A DNA stretch of 64,000 bases from JABDKH01 sp963768565 (GCA_963768565.1 CAVYIO010000023.1:62001-126000); one strand, 5' to 3'; positions 55,290 through 64,000 are shown, numbered from the stretch's first letter. Numbers and translations are program-made. The notes: generated by a model not told the origin, from the letters alone.

Positions 55290-57733
55290 CTAGAAAGCCA
55301 GTCGATATCCCAGGATGACCCGGTTGTAGTCGAAGAAATCGCTGGTCATGTACTCTGTGAATAGTTTGGCGCCGCCGAACGTGCGCTCCACGCCTACCAG
55401 CAGATTGAACGTCAACTCGAGGCCATCATTGTTGATCATTCCGAAGCCTCCGCCCAGGTACGGTCGCAATTCGTAGAAGCGATCGCCCGCCACCGTTATC
55501 GCGCCGTTTGCATGGACGCCGAACGAGACATCCTTGCCGAATCCGAGGACGAATTCAGGGATGAACCGAGCGTTTCCCGTGCCCTGACGAAGATCACCGC
55601 GCAGACCGAGCAGCACCTCGGGGTTGTTGTCAATCTGGACGCCCGTGAATCCCATCGCGCTCGCAATACGCATACCCTGCTTGACGCGAACCGTTGTCAC
55701 GGCGGGCGCTTGCTCCTGTACGATCGTCGTAGCCGGCGGCTGCGATATTACCGTCGGGCGTGCCGCAAGGCTTTTCTCGATGGATGCAAGACGATCCTCT
55801 ATCATCTTCTCGAGACGCGAGACATCCGCTGCCGGTTGAGCGGCCGTGGTCCCGGCGGCCATCTCGGCCTTCATTGTCGTCCGGACGATCTGTGCGATCT
55901 CTTCCGCGGTGAGAGGTTGGGCGGCGACTGTCGGCTGAGCGCCAGTCACTGCTCCCGAAGTTGTAGTTGAACTCTATACCGCGCCGGCGGCAACCGACGG
56001 CCTTGTACTCGTAGTAGACCGGACGTCCGCTGACTGGATCGATCACGATCTCGGTAGCGTCGCCGTTGAGTGTCTCGACGGTAACACCTCCGGGAGTGCC
56101 ATAGCGGACATACAGCTCACCTTCGACCGGTACGGGAAGCGTCACCCACCGGTCGCGCTCCACTGAGTGCACGCTTCTCTGTCGTTACCGGAGTCGAAGC
56201 GACTGTGGCAGGCGTTTCGATCGCCTTTGTCACGGGCTTCTCGCCACGTGTCGCCGCCGCCGCCAGCAGTGAATCCTGAACGGCCTGCCGTTCCCGCAGG
56301 AATCTGATCGCTTCCTGATCTCCCTTCTGAGCCAGGACAACTGCCTGGGCCAGGGAGTCGAGGCGCGCCTCCGCAGAGCGAAGTTCCTTCTCCCGATCAC
56401 CGATCTGTGTCGCCAACCGGGCCTCACCCTCGCGTGCCGACCGCTCGGAACGGCCGACCCTTTCCTCGAACACGCCACCGGCCGAACGGCCGCGACCGCC
56501 AATCGAGAAGCTCAGGCCAACGGAATACATACCGCTGGCGGAGATGCTGCTGGGATCACTCACGTTGTCCGTGCCCTGCGTGCTCATCAGAATGGCCCGT
56601 GCGGATCCGTGGATGTTCAACGTCTCTCCGAGGGGCACGATCACTCCGCCACCGGCCATCGCAAACGGCCGATCGTCAGGCTCAAAGAACCCGTTGCCTT
56701 CGTAGTCGCTCAGCACGTCCATGTAGCCGCCACCGAGAGTGATAAATGGCCTGATGGCGCTCGACTCACCACCGAATCCGAGTCGCATCTCACCACCGTA
56801 GGCCTGCAACTCGTCAAACTTCGTCACGCTGCCGTCCTCGATACCGCGCCAGTAGAACCCGCGTACACCGACGTACGAACCCAGGTCCAGTCCGGCCGAT
56901 ACGCCCGCCATGCGCTGGCGCTTCTGGTAGCCGAGATCACTTTTGAAGCTTATCTCGGAGCCGAAGGGCTCTATCTGCAAACGTACGCCCCGAAGACCGC
57001 CGGAGAACTGGCTCCGGAGCGCCTTGTCGAAGTCCGTCAACTCTCCGCGAGAGCGGCCGCCGAGATACAGCTGCAGACCCAGCGACACGCCAAGATTATT
57101 GACGTTCTGGAGTTCGAAGTCTTCTGCGTTCGCTCCCACGTCACTCAGGTCGAACTCGGACAGCAGCGTCGACGCCGGATTGTATCGGTACGCGAGGTCG
57201 CGCATCTCCAGCGATAGCGTATATCTGTCGCGGAGACTGTACTGAATACCTACGGCCCCCTCGAGATACACCGTTTCGCTGTTCTCAAGACCGTCGGGCT
57301 TGAATCTCATGATGCCTGTGCCCACCGACAGGGTAGGGAAGAGACTGCCACGTCCGATATTGAACTTGACCTCACCGCCGTAGCGCTCCAGAGTCAGATC
57401 GCGAGGAGCAAGGTCGCCAAGTAGCGCATCGGTACCCGAGTCGATTCCCGAAAAGTCGCTGAAGTCGGTGGAGAGACTGGCGCTCCTCATGTAGATGCCG
57501 CGGAGCTCGGAAAACTCTCCGAAGCTGAAACCCAGCTTCCCGCCGTAGAAGGTTCCGTCGCCCAGTCCGGAATTGCCGTCGAAGAAGATCTGCTCACCCG
57601 ACGGCGTGATGTTGTATCCAATACCGGTTAGCTGACCTGTGGCGGCGGACCAGCTGACGAGCTGGATCGCCATCAGCAATGCCGCGGTACCCTTTGGGAA
57701 GAGAAGTCTGGACGAGTTGTGACGAAGATTCAT
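55290..57733 (-). CDS. Outer-membrane beta-barrel protein with coiled-coil insert (two frameshifts)
   Basis: A protein of about 813 residues after correction. The N-terminus has a signal peptide (TAALLMAIQLVSWSAATGQ). Residues 35-430 are alternating-pattern strands with Gly and aromatic ends (ISFKSDLGYQKRQRMAGVSA, GGYMDVLSDYEGNGFFEPDD). A charged coiled coil follows (SERSAREGEARLATQIGDRE, LRSAEARLDSLAQAVVLAQK). A second, shorter barrel-like part ends with TYMTSDFF-type strands and VILGYRLAF, a proper C-terminal Phe. Extra bases near 56165 and 55950 split it in three frames. It pairs with the OmpA-type gene downstream, suggesting a surface complex anchored to the wall. Confidence 0.7.
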
Positions 57734-57837
57734 GGTTTGACCCCGGTTGTTGGTCGTATCCGCAGGACAGAGGTGTCCCCTATTTGCGGATAGGAAGTGT
57801 GTTGACCTCGCCTGTTGGCGTTGCGAGACGTAACCGA

Positions 57838-58365
57838 CTAGACTCGCGTAAGAGCGATCTTCAGGTTTCCGTCGACGCTGGGAAGTCCGACATAGCGGTC
57901 GGAGAATTCCTCCAGGTTCGCCTTCTTGCGGATGTCTCCGCTCAAGGATGTGTCGATCTGATTTCGATCAAGACGTGTCTCCAGTCCAAGCAAGAGAGCT
58001 CGATAGAAACGCTCCTGATCAGATTCGCCCTTCAGCGTTATCCGATCGTCGGAGACACTGAAATTGCCTCCGATGAATTCGGCGTTTCCACCCTGGAACT
58101 GGTAGAGAAGCGTGAAGCGACCGCTGCTGAACAGTTGCAATCGCGTCTCGGACACGACCAGTGTATCCAGAACATTAACCGCGCTCACGGCCGAGGAAAG
58201 TGGGACAAACCGTAGTTCGGTAAACCGATACTCGCCGGCTACATCGCCGGCCGTCGGTCCATCATCGCCACTGTCACAGCCAATGGTCGAGGTCAATACC
58301 AGTAGACCAAACCCCGCCATCATGGCAGCGGAAATCCATGGTCTCATCAGGTTAATTCTGTTCAT
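57838..58365 (-). CDS. Lipocalin-like lipoprotein, 175 residues
   Basis: The signal peptide MNRINLMRPWISAAMMAGFG runs to lipobox TIGC near residue 30. The mature protein is a single beta domain: GEYRFTELRFVPLSS, RLQLFSSGRFTLLYQFQGGN and FIGGNFSVSDDRITLKGES, the strand order of small lipocalin-like 'DUF4923/DUF5004' type domains in Bacteroidota, without a secure family match. It precedes the outer-membrane barrel gene on the same strand with a 104-base gap, so co-transcription is possible. Confidence 0.7.
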   Translation of the reverse strand: MNRINLMRPWISAAMMAGFGLLVLTSTIGCDSGDDGPTAGDVAGEYRFTELRFVPLSSAVSAVNVLDTLVVSETRLQLFSSGRFTLLYQFQGGNAEFIGGNFSVSDDRITLKGESDQERFYRALLLGLETRLDRNQIDTSLSGDIRKKANLEEFSDRYVGLPSVDGNLKIALTRV

Positions 58366-58803
58366 ATCTGCACGACCTCATGTGCACTCCGGGAAGGAGA
58401 ATAGAAAGACTTCAAATCGGGCATGTTGCTCGCGCTTGCGGCCCTTCAAAAAGCATCGAAAACCGTGCTTTGGAACTGTCGTTTTTGACAAAGCGGCACT
58501 CTGACCTTTCCACTCAGAGTTAGTTTCATCGTCGGACGGAGTCCAAGAAAATTCACAAATGACTTGCAACCAGCCCTGGCTCGTAGATGCCCGGGACAGG
58601 CAACCGGCCGCGCACGGGGAAATGCTTGCCGACAGGTACGAAGTGGCGCAGAGGCGCCACTGGGGAGCCATTGCGTCAGGCAGATCGGTGCCCCCGGTTC
58701 TTGCACCGCTGGCGATGTACGCTATCGGGCACCGGAGGCGTCCGTCGGAAGGTGGAGCCGCGTGCAGCATGAGTCTGCCACGACGCAGATCAAGCGTCTC
58801 CGG
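58366..58803. other. Intergenic region, no gene seen
   Basis: About 440 bases between the copper-chaperone gene's end and the lipoprotein start. Several overlapping open frames exist on both strands but none has a ribosome-binding site, signal or family feature. The AT-richer part near 58370-58560 probably holds the lipoprotein promoter. Confidence 0.45.
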
Positions 58804-59331
58804 TCACGGCTGTCGGACTTCGACGTCCACATCTTGCTCGCCGCTCTGAGCAAAAACCAACGTCACCGTAAAGTGGTCGCCCGGTGCGAGGTCTCGGTTG
58901 AGGCCTATCAGCATGAGGTGGTAGTCGCCCGGCTTCAGGACGACCGATTGTTTCGGTTCGACTACGACCTCGTCCTGCCGGCGCATCCGCATGATACCAT
59001 CCTGCATGGTACTCCGGTGGATTTCGATTACGCGCGTTACATCCGTGCGCGCTCCCACGAGGCTGTCCGCCAGTTGTCCTGCGTTACGCATTTCGAAATA
59101 GACGGCAGATGTGGCCGACGCGCTTGTCGTCGAATCTGCAGCTGGATCCCCGGGTGTGATGCCCATGGAAGGCCGTGCCCAGGCGCCTTTCACCTGAATG
59201 TCGGGTTGGGGAGTTGCGGCTGGACCGCAGGCAGAGATCATCAGGAGCAGTGAGAAAGACAGCGCAACGGCGGAAAAAATTCTCCGGCGGGAATAGACCC
59301 GTTGGAACGAGGTGAGATAAGGGAGCTGCAT
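58804..59331 (-). CDS. Copper chaperone PCu(A)C lipoprotein
   Basis: A 175-residue lipoprotein: signal peptide ending in lipobox ISAC near residue 35. The PCu(A)C domain follows: IQVKGAWARPSM, SAVYFEMRNAGQ, then the copper site in EIHRSTMQDGIMRMR and KPGDYHLMLIGL, which supply the H-x(n)-M-x(n)-H-x-M ligands. It carries Cu(I) in the periplasm for cytochrome oxidase assembly. It is the last gene of a three-gene cluster with a SCO protein and a SCO-like paralogue, a recognised team for building the CuA or CuB site. Confidence 0.9.
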   Translation of the reverse strand: MQLPYLTSFQRVYSRRRIFSAVALSFSLLLMISACGPAATPQPDIQVKGAWARPSMGITPGDPAADSTTSASATSAVYFEMRNAGQLADSLVGARTDVTRVIEIHRSTMQDGIMRMRRQDEVVVEPKQSVVLKPGDYHLMLIGLNRDLAPGDHFTVTLVFAQSGEQDVDVEVRQP

Positions 59332-59376
59332 GGAGTCTGGATACGTTTTTAGTTGTCGTGTGGCTGATCCCGATGA

Positions 59377-59979
59377 TCAACCTTTCGCTATGAGGTAATT
59401 GAGATCGCGGGCCATCTGCTGAGGCGTCGTTTCGAATGCCCAGATCAACCGTGTGTCGCCTTCCCGGTTGAGGACCAGGACGGCAGCCGTGTGGTCGACC
59501 AGATAGCCCGTCTCTACCGATCCCTCGGCCTTCGAATGGAAGATGCCGAAGTCGGCTGCAACGGTCGCGATCTTCTCGGGATCGCCCGTGAGCCCTACGA
59601 AGTCAGGATTGAAGTCGTGTGCGTATGCGGCGACTCGTTCGGGTGTGTCGCGCTCAGGATCCACACTGACCATGAGCACTTGCACCTCCGACGCCTGGTG
59701 GCCGAGAAGGACCATCGTCTCGCGGAGTCGCGATAGCGTGGTTGGGCAAACATCCGGGCAGAAGGTGTAGCCGAAAAAGATCACAACGATCTTGCCCTCA
59801 AAGTCACTCTTTCGAACCGTGCCGTCGACGGACGTCAACTCGAAGTCCGGTGCGCTCATGGGAGGGTTGAGGAGCGTCCCGTTCAAAGCAGGCGGACCGC
59901 CCAGGATGAGAAATAGCGTGCCGATAAGGATGGCGCCAAGCAGGAGGGCGACTGCGCCAAGGATGATCAGTCGTTTCAT
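59377..59979 (-). CDS. SCO1/SenC family copper protein
   Basis: A 200-residue protein with one N-terminal membrane helix (residues 5-27) and a thioredoxin fold facing the periplasm. The copper-binding pair is in FGYTFCPDVCPTTLSRLRE, with the distant His in YLVDHTAAVLVL. MVSVDPERDTPERV and FVGLTGDPEKI are standard SCO segments. It delivers copper to or reduces the CuA site of cytochrome c oxidase. Its start overlaps the stop of the upstream SCO-like gene by four bases, so both are made together. Confidence 0.92.
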   Translation of the reverse strand: MKRLIILGAVALLLGAILIGTLFLILGGPPALNGTLLNPPMSAPDFELTSVDGTVRKSDFEGKIVVIFFGYTFCPDVCPTTLSRLRETMVLLGHQASEVQVLMVSVDPERDTPERVAAYAHDFNPDFVGLTGDPEKIATVAADFGIFHSKAEGSVETGYLVDHTAAVLVLNREGDTRLIWAFETTPQQMARDLNYLIAKG

Positions 59980-60650
59980 GAGGGTGTTGTCGAATAACAG
60001 CTGAACAGGTGTGCGGCCTCATAGGCGAGGCGGCCGGATCCGGTCGCGGCCTGCGCTTCGCGAACGACGGAAAGAAGATCGTCGACAACGTTGTCGGCGG
60101 ACGGCAAGCCATAACGATATCGGGCTCGCTCGATCCCCATTCCGTCGACAATGATGAACGTGGGATCGTAGGATACACCGCCATCAGGACCGGGCTCATA
60201 GTACACGCCGAAGCCGTGGTTCACCGCGACCCGGATGGATGTGCTGTCGCCGGTGGCGAAAGTCCACCGCGAGAAGTCCGCGTTTCGGTCTTCGCCCACC
60301 GTGCGCAGGATATCAGGAGTGTCGCGAGTCGGATCGATCGTGACCGTGACAAGTCGAACGGGTATGTCGCCAAGATCTTGCTCCGCCAGCCGGTTCTGAA
60401 CGTCACTCATAAGATCGTGAGTCTGGCGACGGGGATCCTCGTTGGCCGAGTAGTCGAATGTATAGAGAGTGATCGTGCCCCGGAGGTCTTCGCTCGTAAA
60501 CCGCTCGGCGAACTGATCGGTCAGCACCCAGCCTGGCGCAAACGCGAGGCGCGGCAGCACATTCAGGCGCAGCAGCGCTCCGTATCCGACGAATGCCAGA
60601 ATCAGGAGTGCGACGAGAGAAGCTAGACCGATGCGAACGGAGAGGCTCAT
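59976..60650 (-). CDS. SCO-like protein lacking the copper cysteines
   Basis: A 224-residue membrane-anchored thioredoxin-fold protein, with one helix at residues 8-30. It shares with SCO the order APGWVLTDQFAERFTSEDLR, VTVTIDPTRDTPDILR and DPTFIIVDGMG. Where SCO has the FCPDVC copper motif, this protein reads TFDYSANEDPRRQ, with no cysteine, and no equivalent His is evident. It therefore cannot bind copper in the same way and may be a partner or regulator of the active SCO encoded next to it. The two reading frames overlap by four bases. Confidence 0.8.
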   Translation of the reverse strand: MSLSVRIGLASLVALLILAFVGYGALLRLNVLPRLAFAPGWVLTDQFAERFTSEDLRGTITLYTFDYSANEDPRRQTHDLMSDVQNRLAEQDLGDIPVRLVTVTIDPTRDTPDILRTVGEDRNADFSRWTFATGDSTSIRVAVNHGFGVYYEPGPDGGVSYDPTFIIVDGMGIERARYRYGLPSADNVVDDLLSVVREAQAATGSGRLAYEAAHLFSCYSTTPS

Positions 60651-60844
60651 AGAGGATTCGATTTGAAAGAAATGTTACGACGCTCGACCGCGACGGATCG
60701 GCGCAGGGCCGACATTCACCATTAATTGCCATGGGGTGTGCCACGCAGATGTTGAGGTGGCTCGAACGCAGCATCTACGGTAAAACAGGACCGTATCCAA
60801 TTGCAGGCACAAGTCCGAATAGGACCTTGCCGCCAACAAATTCG

Positions 60845-60892
60845 CAGAAAAGCAAGACGCCCGAGGTCAGCTTCAGATCGCCGACCTCGGGC
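60845..60892 (-). terminator. Intrinsic terminator of tRNA-Ile
   Basis: Perfect ten-base arms GCCCGAGGTC (60859-60868) and GACCTCGGGC (60883-60892) around a 14-base loop. On the minus strand the stem is followed by the T-rich GTCTTGCTTTTC. It lies 11 bases downstream of the tRNA. Confidence 0.75.
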
Positions 60893-60903
60893 ACTCTCGG
60901 ACG

Positions 60904-60976
60904 TGGGCCCGGTAGGATTTGAACCTACGACCAACGGATTATGAGTCCGGTGCTCTAACCGCTGAGCTACGGGCCC
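60904..60976 (-). tRNA. tRNA with CAT anticodon, probably tRNA-Ile2
   Basis: On the minus strand: acceptor GGGCCCG/CGGGCCC, D-arm AGCTCAGCGGTTAGAGC, anticodon loop CTCATAA, T-arm GTAGGTTCAAATCCTAC. The anticodon CAT fits methionine or the lysidine-modified isoleucine tRNA; the body closely resembles the AUA-reading Ile2 tRNA (GACTCATAATC core and GGTCG variable region), so I prefer Ile. The outermost anticodon-stem pair is C-T, a mismatch. CCA is not encoded. Confidence 0.85.
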
Positions 60977-61634
60977 GAACACCGATAAACTACGAATGCC
61001 GCGCGAAGGTTTTGTCGGCGCGTTATGGCCGGGTCAAACGCCCGTGGATCCCGCGTCCAGTGCGGGATGACGTTTCTATTGAGGGATGGCATGTGGAGTG
61101 GGGGAAGACGTGTGTAATGCGGGATAACTGTGTCGCGAGTGTGTAGTGCGGGATGACGTCCGTAGTGCGCGCGGCGATGTGTGTAGTCGGCATCCACTAC
61201 CTCGCGAGGATCCTCCCTCGCCGGTGCACGAACGGAGCGGAAGCGTTCTGAGTGCCAGGTACGTCGAGGCGCCGGCGCCGCCGGCTGATGCCTCGTCTGC
61301 GCAACAGGAGTCCCGTGCCCAAAAGAACTCATCGACGGCACCTGATGCCCGGCGACAATTCCTGCGAGCCGGGTGATACCTGGCTACTCGCGAGGTTGAC
61401 TACCTCCCGTCTCGCCCGATACCCACAGGCACCCGGCGCAGCACCGGGTTCCGTCCGTAGCTCACTCTGTCTGGGGTAAAAACAGCGATCCTGCGTCAGA
61501 TTCGACGCTTCAGCTGTGACTGGGGATATTTCGCATTAATTTTTTAGGCTAACCATTGCTGAGTGGCGACGATTCGGGTATTTTCTGTCGTTATGTCCTG
61601 AAAACCAAAGCAATCGGCTTCTCTGAGGCTTCGA
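60977..61634. other. Intergenic region with short direct repeats, no gene seen
   Basis: About 660 bases between the tRNA and the Lrp-family gene. It contains the direct repeat described separately and a small hairpin at 61431-61449 (ACCCGG/CCGGGT). Open frames on both strands are arginine-rich and look non-coding. Just before the regulator, around 61537-61556, lies an AT-rich patch with TTAGGCTAACC that could be part of a promoter or operator. Confidence 0.45.
61059..61159. repeat. Direct repeat, 15 bases, two exact copies
   Basis: AGTGCGGGATGACGT occurs at 61059-61073 and 61145-61159, 86 bases apart, with an imperfect third copy (AATGCGGGATAAC) near 61117. The copies are not regularly spaced enough for CRISPR and carry no terminal inverted repeats, so they are probably simple intergenic repeats. 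Confidence 0.5.
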
Positions 61635-62102
61635 ATGGAAAGAATTGACGACATAGACGCTCGCATTCTGGAGCTTCTGCAGGCTAACGGCAGAATGAAA
61701 CGGAGCCGAATCGCGGAAGACGTGGGTCTGTCGGTGCCGACCGTCAGCGATCGCATGCGAAAACTGGAAGAGCGAGGCGTCCTCATCGGATTCGCGCGAA
61801 ACTCAGCCCAAAACGCCTGCACTTCGACATTACGGCATTCGTCAGGGTGCGCATCGACGGCTCGGACAACTACGCGAGCGTTCGTCGATGCCGTCACCAA
61901 AATGGCGGAAGTACAGGAATTGCACTCGGTTACGGGAGATGGCTCCCACATCCTCAAAATCCGCACGAAGAACACGACGACACTCGAAGCCCTGCTATCC
62001 CGACTCCAGGCGCTGCCCGGTGTCCACGGGACCACGACAAGCATCGTGCTCAGCAGTCAGAAGGAAACGACCACGCTTCCGGTCGAGGCCATGACGCTGT
62101 AG
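61635..62102 (+). CDS. Lrp/AsnC family transcriptional regulator (two compensating indels)
   Basis: A 155-residue regulator. The N-terminal winged helix-turn-helix is MERIDDIDARILELLQANGR then RSRIAEDVGLSVPTVSDRMR. The C-terminal effector-binding RAM domain reads FVDAVTKMAEVQELHSVTGD and HILKIRTKNTTTLEALLSRL. Between them about 25 residues are out of frame: a missing base near 61793 and an extra one near 61882; corrected, the segment reads FRAKLSPKRLHFDITAFVRV then RIDGSDNYAS, a typical Lrp link. It lies just before the glutamine synthetase gene, so it is a candidate regulator of nitrogen assimilation. Confidence 0.88.
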   Translation: MERIDDIDARILELLQANGRMKRSRIAEDVGLSVPTVSDRMRKLEERGVLIGFARNSAQNACTSTLRHSSGCASTARTTTRAFVDAVTKMAEVQELHSVTGDGSHILKIRTKNTTTLEALLSRLQALPGVHGTTTSIVLSSQKETTTLPVEAMTL

Positions 62103-62177
62103 CTCAGCGCCTGCCTGGCCGATCTGTTCTGACATCCACAGAATCTAAATCAACACACTCCAACCCTCTCTCATCCA

Positions 62178-63301
62178 ATGAGCAAGCAATCATCTGATTA
62201 CAACGTCATCGCCGCAACGAAGTATGTCTCGAACGGGAAGATCAATGCGATGACCATGGACATCGAACGCATCTTCGGCGAGAACACCTTCGGCCTGGAG
62301 GAGATGAAGAGCCGCCTTCCCGAGAGCATATACGCCAGCATCCTGGCCACGATTCGAGAAGGGTGAACCGATCGACTCAACGATCGCGGATACGGTCGCG
62401 ATCGCGATGAAAGAGTGGGCCGTCGAGCGAGGCGCGTCGCACTACACGCACTGGTTCCAGCCGCTCACCGGCTCCACGGCCGAGAAGCACGACAGCTTCA
62501 TCACACCGAACAAGGGTGGCGGCGCCATCGCACAGTTCTCCGGCAAGGATCTGATCCAGGGTGAGCCGGATGCGTCGAGCTTTCCGTCCGGCGGCGTGCG
62601 CGCGACGTTCGAGGCGCGCGGCTACACGGCATGGGATCCGACCTCCCCGGCGTTCGTCATTGAGAATCAGAACGGTTCCTACCTCGCCATCCCGACCGCC
62701 TTCGCATCGTGGACCGGCGAAGCGCTCGACCACAAGACGCCGCTGCTCCGCTCGATGCAGGCGATCGACAAGTCGGCCCGGCGCGTGCTCAAGCTCTTCG
62801 GGGTTCGTGGCGTTCACAGCGTGACGTCGACGGTGGGTACTGAGCAGGAGTACTTCCTGATCGATGAAGAGTACTTCTACCGTCGCCCCGACCTGATCAA
62901 CACGGGACGCACGCTCTTCGGCGCGAAGCCGGCGAAGGGACAGGAGCTCGACGACCACTACTTCGGTTCCATCCCGGACCGCGTTCTGGCGTACATGCTG
63001 GAGGTCGAGAAGGAGCTCTACCGACTTGGCGTGCCGGTCAAGACGCGGCACAACGAGGTCGCGCCGGGTCAGTACGAGATCGCACCGATCTTCGAGACAT
63101 CGAACATCGCGGCCGATCATCAGCAGCTCACGATGCTGACGTTGCAGCGCGTTGCCCGGAAGTACGGACTCGTTTGCCTGCTTCACGAAAAGCCGTTCGC
63201 GGGTGTCAACGGTTCCGGCAAGCACAACAACTGGTCGATCAGCACCGACACGGGCATGAACCTGCTCGAGCCCGGCGACAGTCCGCACGACAACATCCAA
63301 C
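62178..63301 (+). CDS. glnN: Glutamine synthetase type III, truncated at a junction (frameshifted)
   Basis: N-terminal half of a type III (GlnN) glutamine synthetase, usually about 700 residues; about 373 remain. After SRLPESIYASILATIREG an extra G in a GGG run near 62361 shifts the frame; corrected, it continues EPIDSTIADTVAIAMKEWAV. GSIII signatures follow: HWFQPLTGSTAEKHDSF, FEARGYTAWDPTSPAFV, TEQEYFLID, KTRHNEVAPGQYEIAPIFE with metal-binding Glu residues, and HEKPFAGVNGSGKHNNWSIS. The coding stops abruptly after GDSPHDNIQ near 63300, where sequence of an unrelated minus-strand gene begins. The enzyme makes glutamine from glutamate and ammonia. Confidence 0.9.
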
Positions 63302-64000
63302 CCCCGACAGCCACGTTCAGCAGCAAAAACATTTTGCTCTGGAACTCTTCCATCGTAGCGGGATCGATAGACTGGCTGAAATAGATGATGCCGTCGATTT
63401 TTCCGACGATCACCCTGTCGTTCCAGTTAACCTCGAAGACATGAAAATCATTCGACAGCGGCTCGTCCAATTCCTTGGTCTTGGTTAAGCAGTTTTCGAT
63501 CTCGTTAGCCGGATCCGCAGCGCCCAGTTCTCCCGAGCAGCCCGCGGTTGTCGGTGCATCATTCGGGCCAGCCCAGTGTGTGGTGAAATGAACCGTTTGT
63601 AGATCGGAAGTGGCAGGCAGAACTTCCATGATGTCGATCTCGCCCACGTCCGGCCACCTGGTGTCCGGCCACTCTTTTCCAAGCGTCCAGAAAGCAGGCC
63701 ACATGCTTGGATCCTCGGGCACCTTGATCCTGGCCTGGATGACGCCATACTTAATCTCGAGCTTGTCCTTGGTCATGATACGCGCCGAGGTAATACTGCC
63801 ATCGCGCTTGTTGCAGACGGGTGCCGTGTCACAGCGAGCCTCGATCACGAGGGCACCATCTTCGATGTAGAGGTTATCGACTGAATTCTGGTAGAGCTGC
63901 CATTCGTCGTTAAACCAGCCGTCATTATCGGGACCGTATCCTGTTACGGCCGTCCAATTGTCGACTGTGAGTGGCGCTTTACCCGCTGTCCTTGGTGCTC
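63302..64000 (-). CDS. Glycoside hydrolase family 16 (laminarinase-like), open at both ends
   Basis: A GH16 beta-glucanase fragment. It reads from the right edge of the window (WFNDEWQLYQNSVDNLYIED, then ALVIEARCDT) through SITSARIMTKDKLEIKYGVI and PSMWPAFWTLG to the active site GEIDIMEVLP, which has both catalytic glutamates. Next come HWAGPNDAPTTAG, FHVFEVNWNDRVIVGKIDGI and FLLLNVAVGGW, where it stops at the junction near 63300. About 30-50 C-terminal residues of the domain are missing. Such enzymes cut beta-1,3-glucans like laminarin. Base composition looks lower in GC than its neighbour, so a foreign origin is possible. Confidence 0.88.

Noticed and set aside
60722..60982. Minus-strand frame reading VAQRLEHRTHNPLVVGSNPT
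   Set aside because: This peptide is the translation of a tRNA gene, a frequent spurious prediction. The tRNA with CAT anticodon explains it.
61059..61159. Possible CRISPR-like repeats
   Set aside because: Only two exact 15-base copies, irregular spacing and no cas genes in the window.

Overview
The window reads as chromosomal DNA of a Gram-negative member of the Bacteroidota/Rhodothermota side of the FCB group, most likely a Rhodothermales-type marine bacterium. Evidence: a TonB receptor with an N-terminal carboxypeptidase-like domain, a DUF2480 protein (a Bacteroidota-type family), a Tat-exported protein ending in a FlgD-like/type IX sorting domain, many lipoproteins, an atpD-atpC pair without the rest of the ATP synthase, and a GC-rich coding style. 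No prophage, CRISPR array, insertion sequence or rRNA was seen.

Layout. 0-13.8 kb: a surface-glycan locus, almost all on the minus strand. It holds two glycosyltransferases of family 2, a FAD oxidoreductase carrying a membrane tail, a paralogous two-helix membrane protein, a flippase, a PHP-type hydrolase, a family 4 glycosyltransferase, asnB and glpD, then a sugar epimerase and two methyltransferases. 14.2-34 kb: housekeeping genes with intact frames (PqqD-like protein, atpDC, PLP enzyme, yebC, ruvC, tig, clpP, tRNA-Glu, TonB receptor, cysteine desulfurase, DUF2480, SDR, recG, ccmF). 34-41.5 kb: lipoproteins, a large HExxH metalloprotease and an amidohydrolase, plus a thioredoxin-reductase remnant. 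41.7-48.7 kb: a second glycan operon resembling the Pgl bacillosamine pathway (dehydratase, aminotransferase, acetyltransferase, initiating phosphoglycosyltransferase) with a glycosyltransferase and a heparinase-like lyase. 49-58.4 kb: secreted nuclease-like protein, DUF362 protein, phosphoribosyltransferase with a membrane partner, queD, a CoA-binding protein, OmpA and a large outer-membrane protein. 58.8-60.7 kb: copper delivery (PCuAC, SCO, degenerate SCO). 60.9-64 kb: tRNA-Ile(CAT), Lrp regulator, type III glutamine synthetase, and a GH16 glucanase.

Two features dominate interpretation. First, about two dozen single-base indels, mostly +1 in short homopolymers, break at least fourteen genes. 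Once the indels I infer are undone, every gene complete at both ends has a length divisible by three. They are absent from about 14.2-34.6 kb and dense in the glycan loci. Consensus error is the simplest reading, but the clustering needs raw reads. Second, near 63.30 kb the glutamine synthetase (plus strand) and the GH16 gene (minus strand) are both cut at the same point, so this is a chimeric join or a real recombination breakpoint. Anything to the right of it may come from another replicon.
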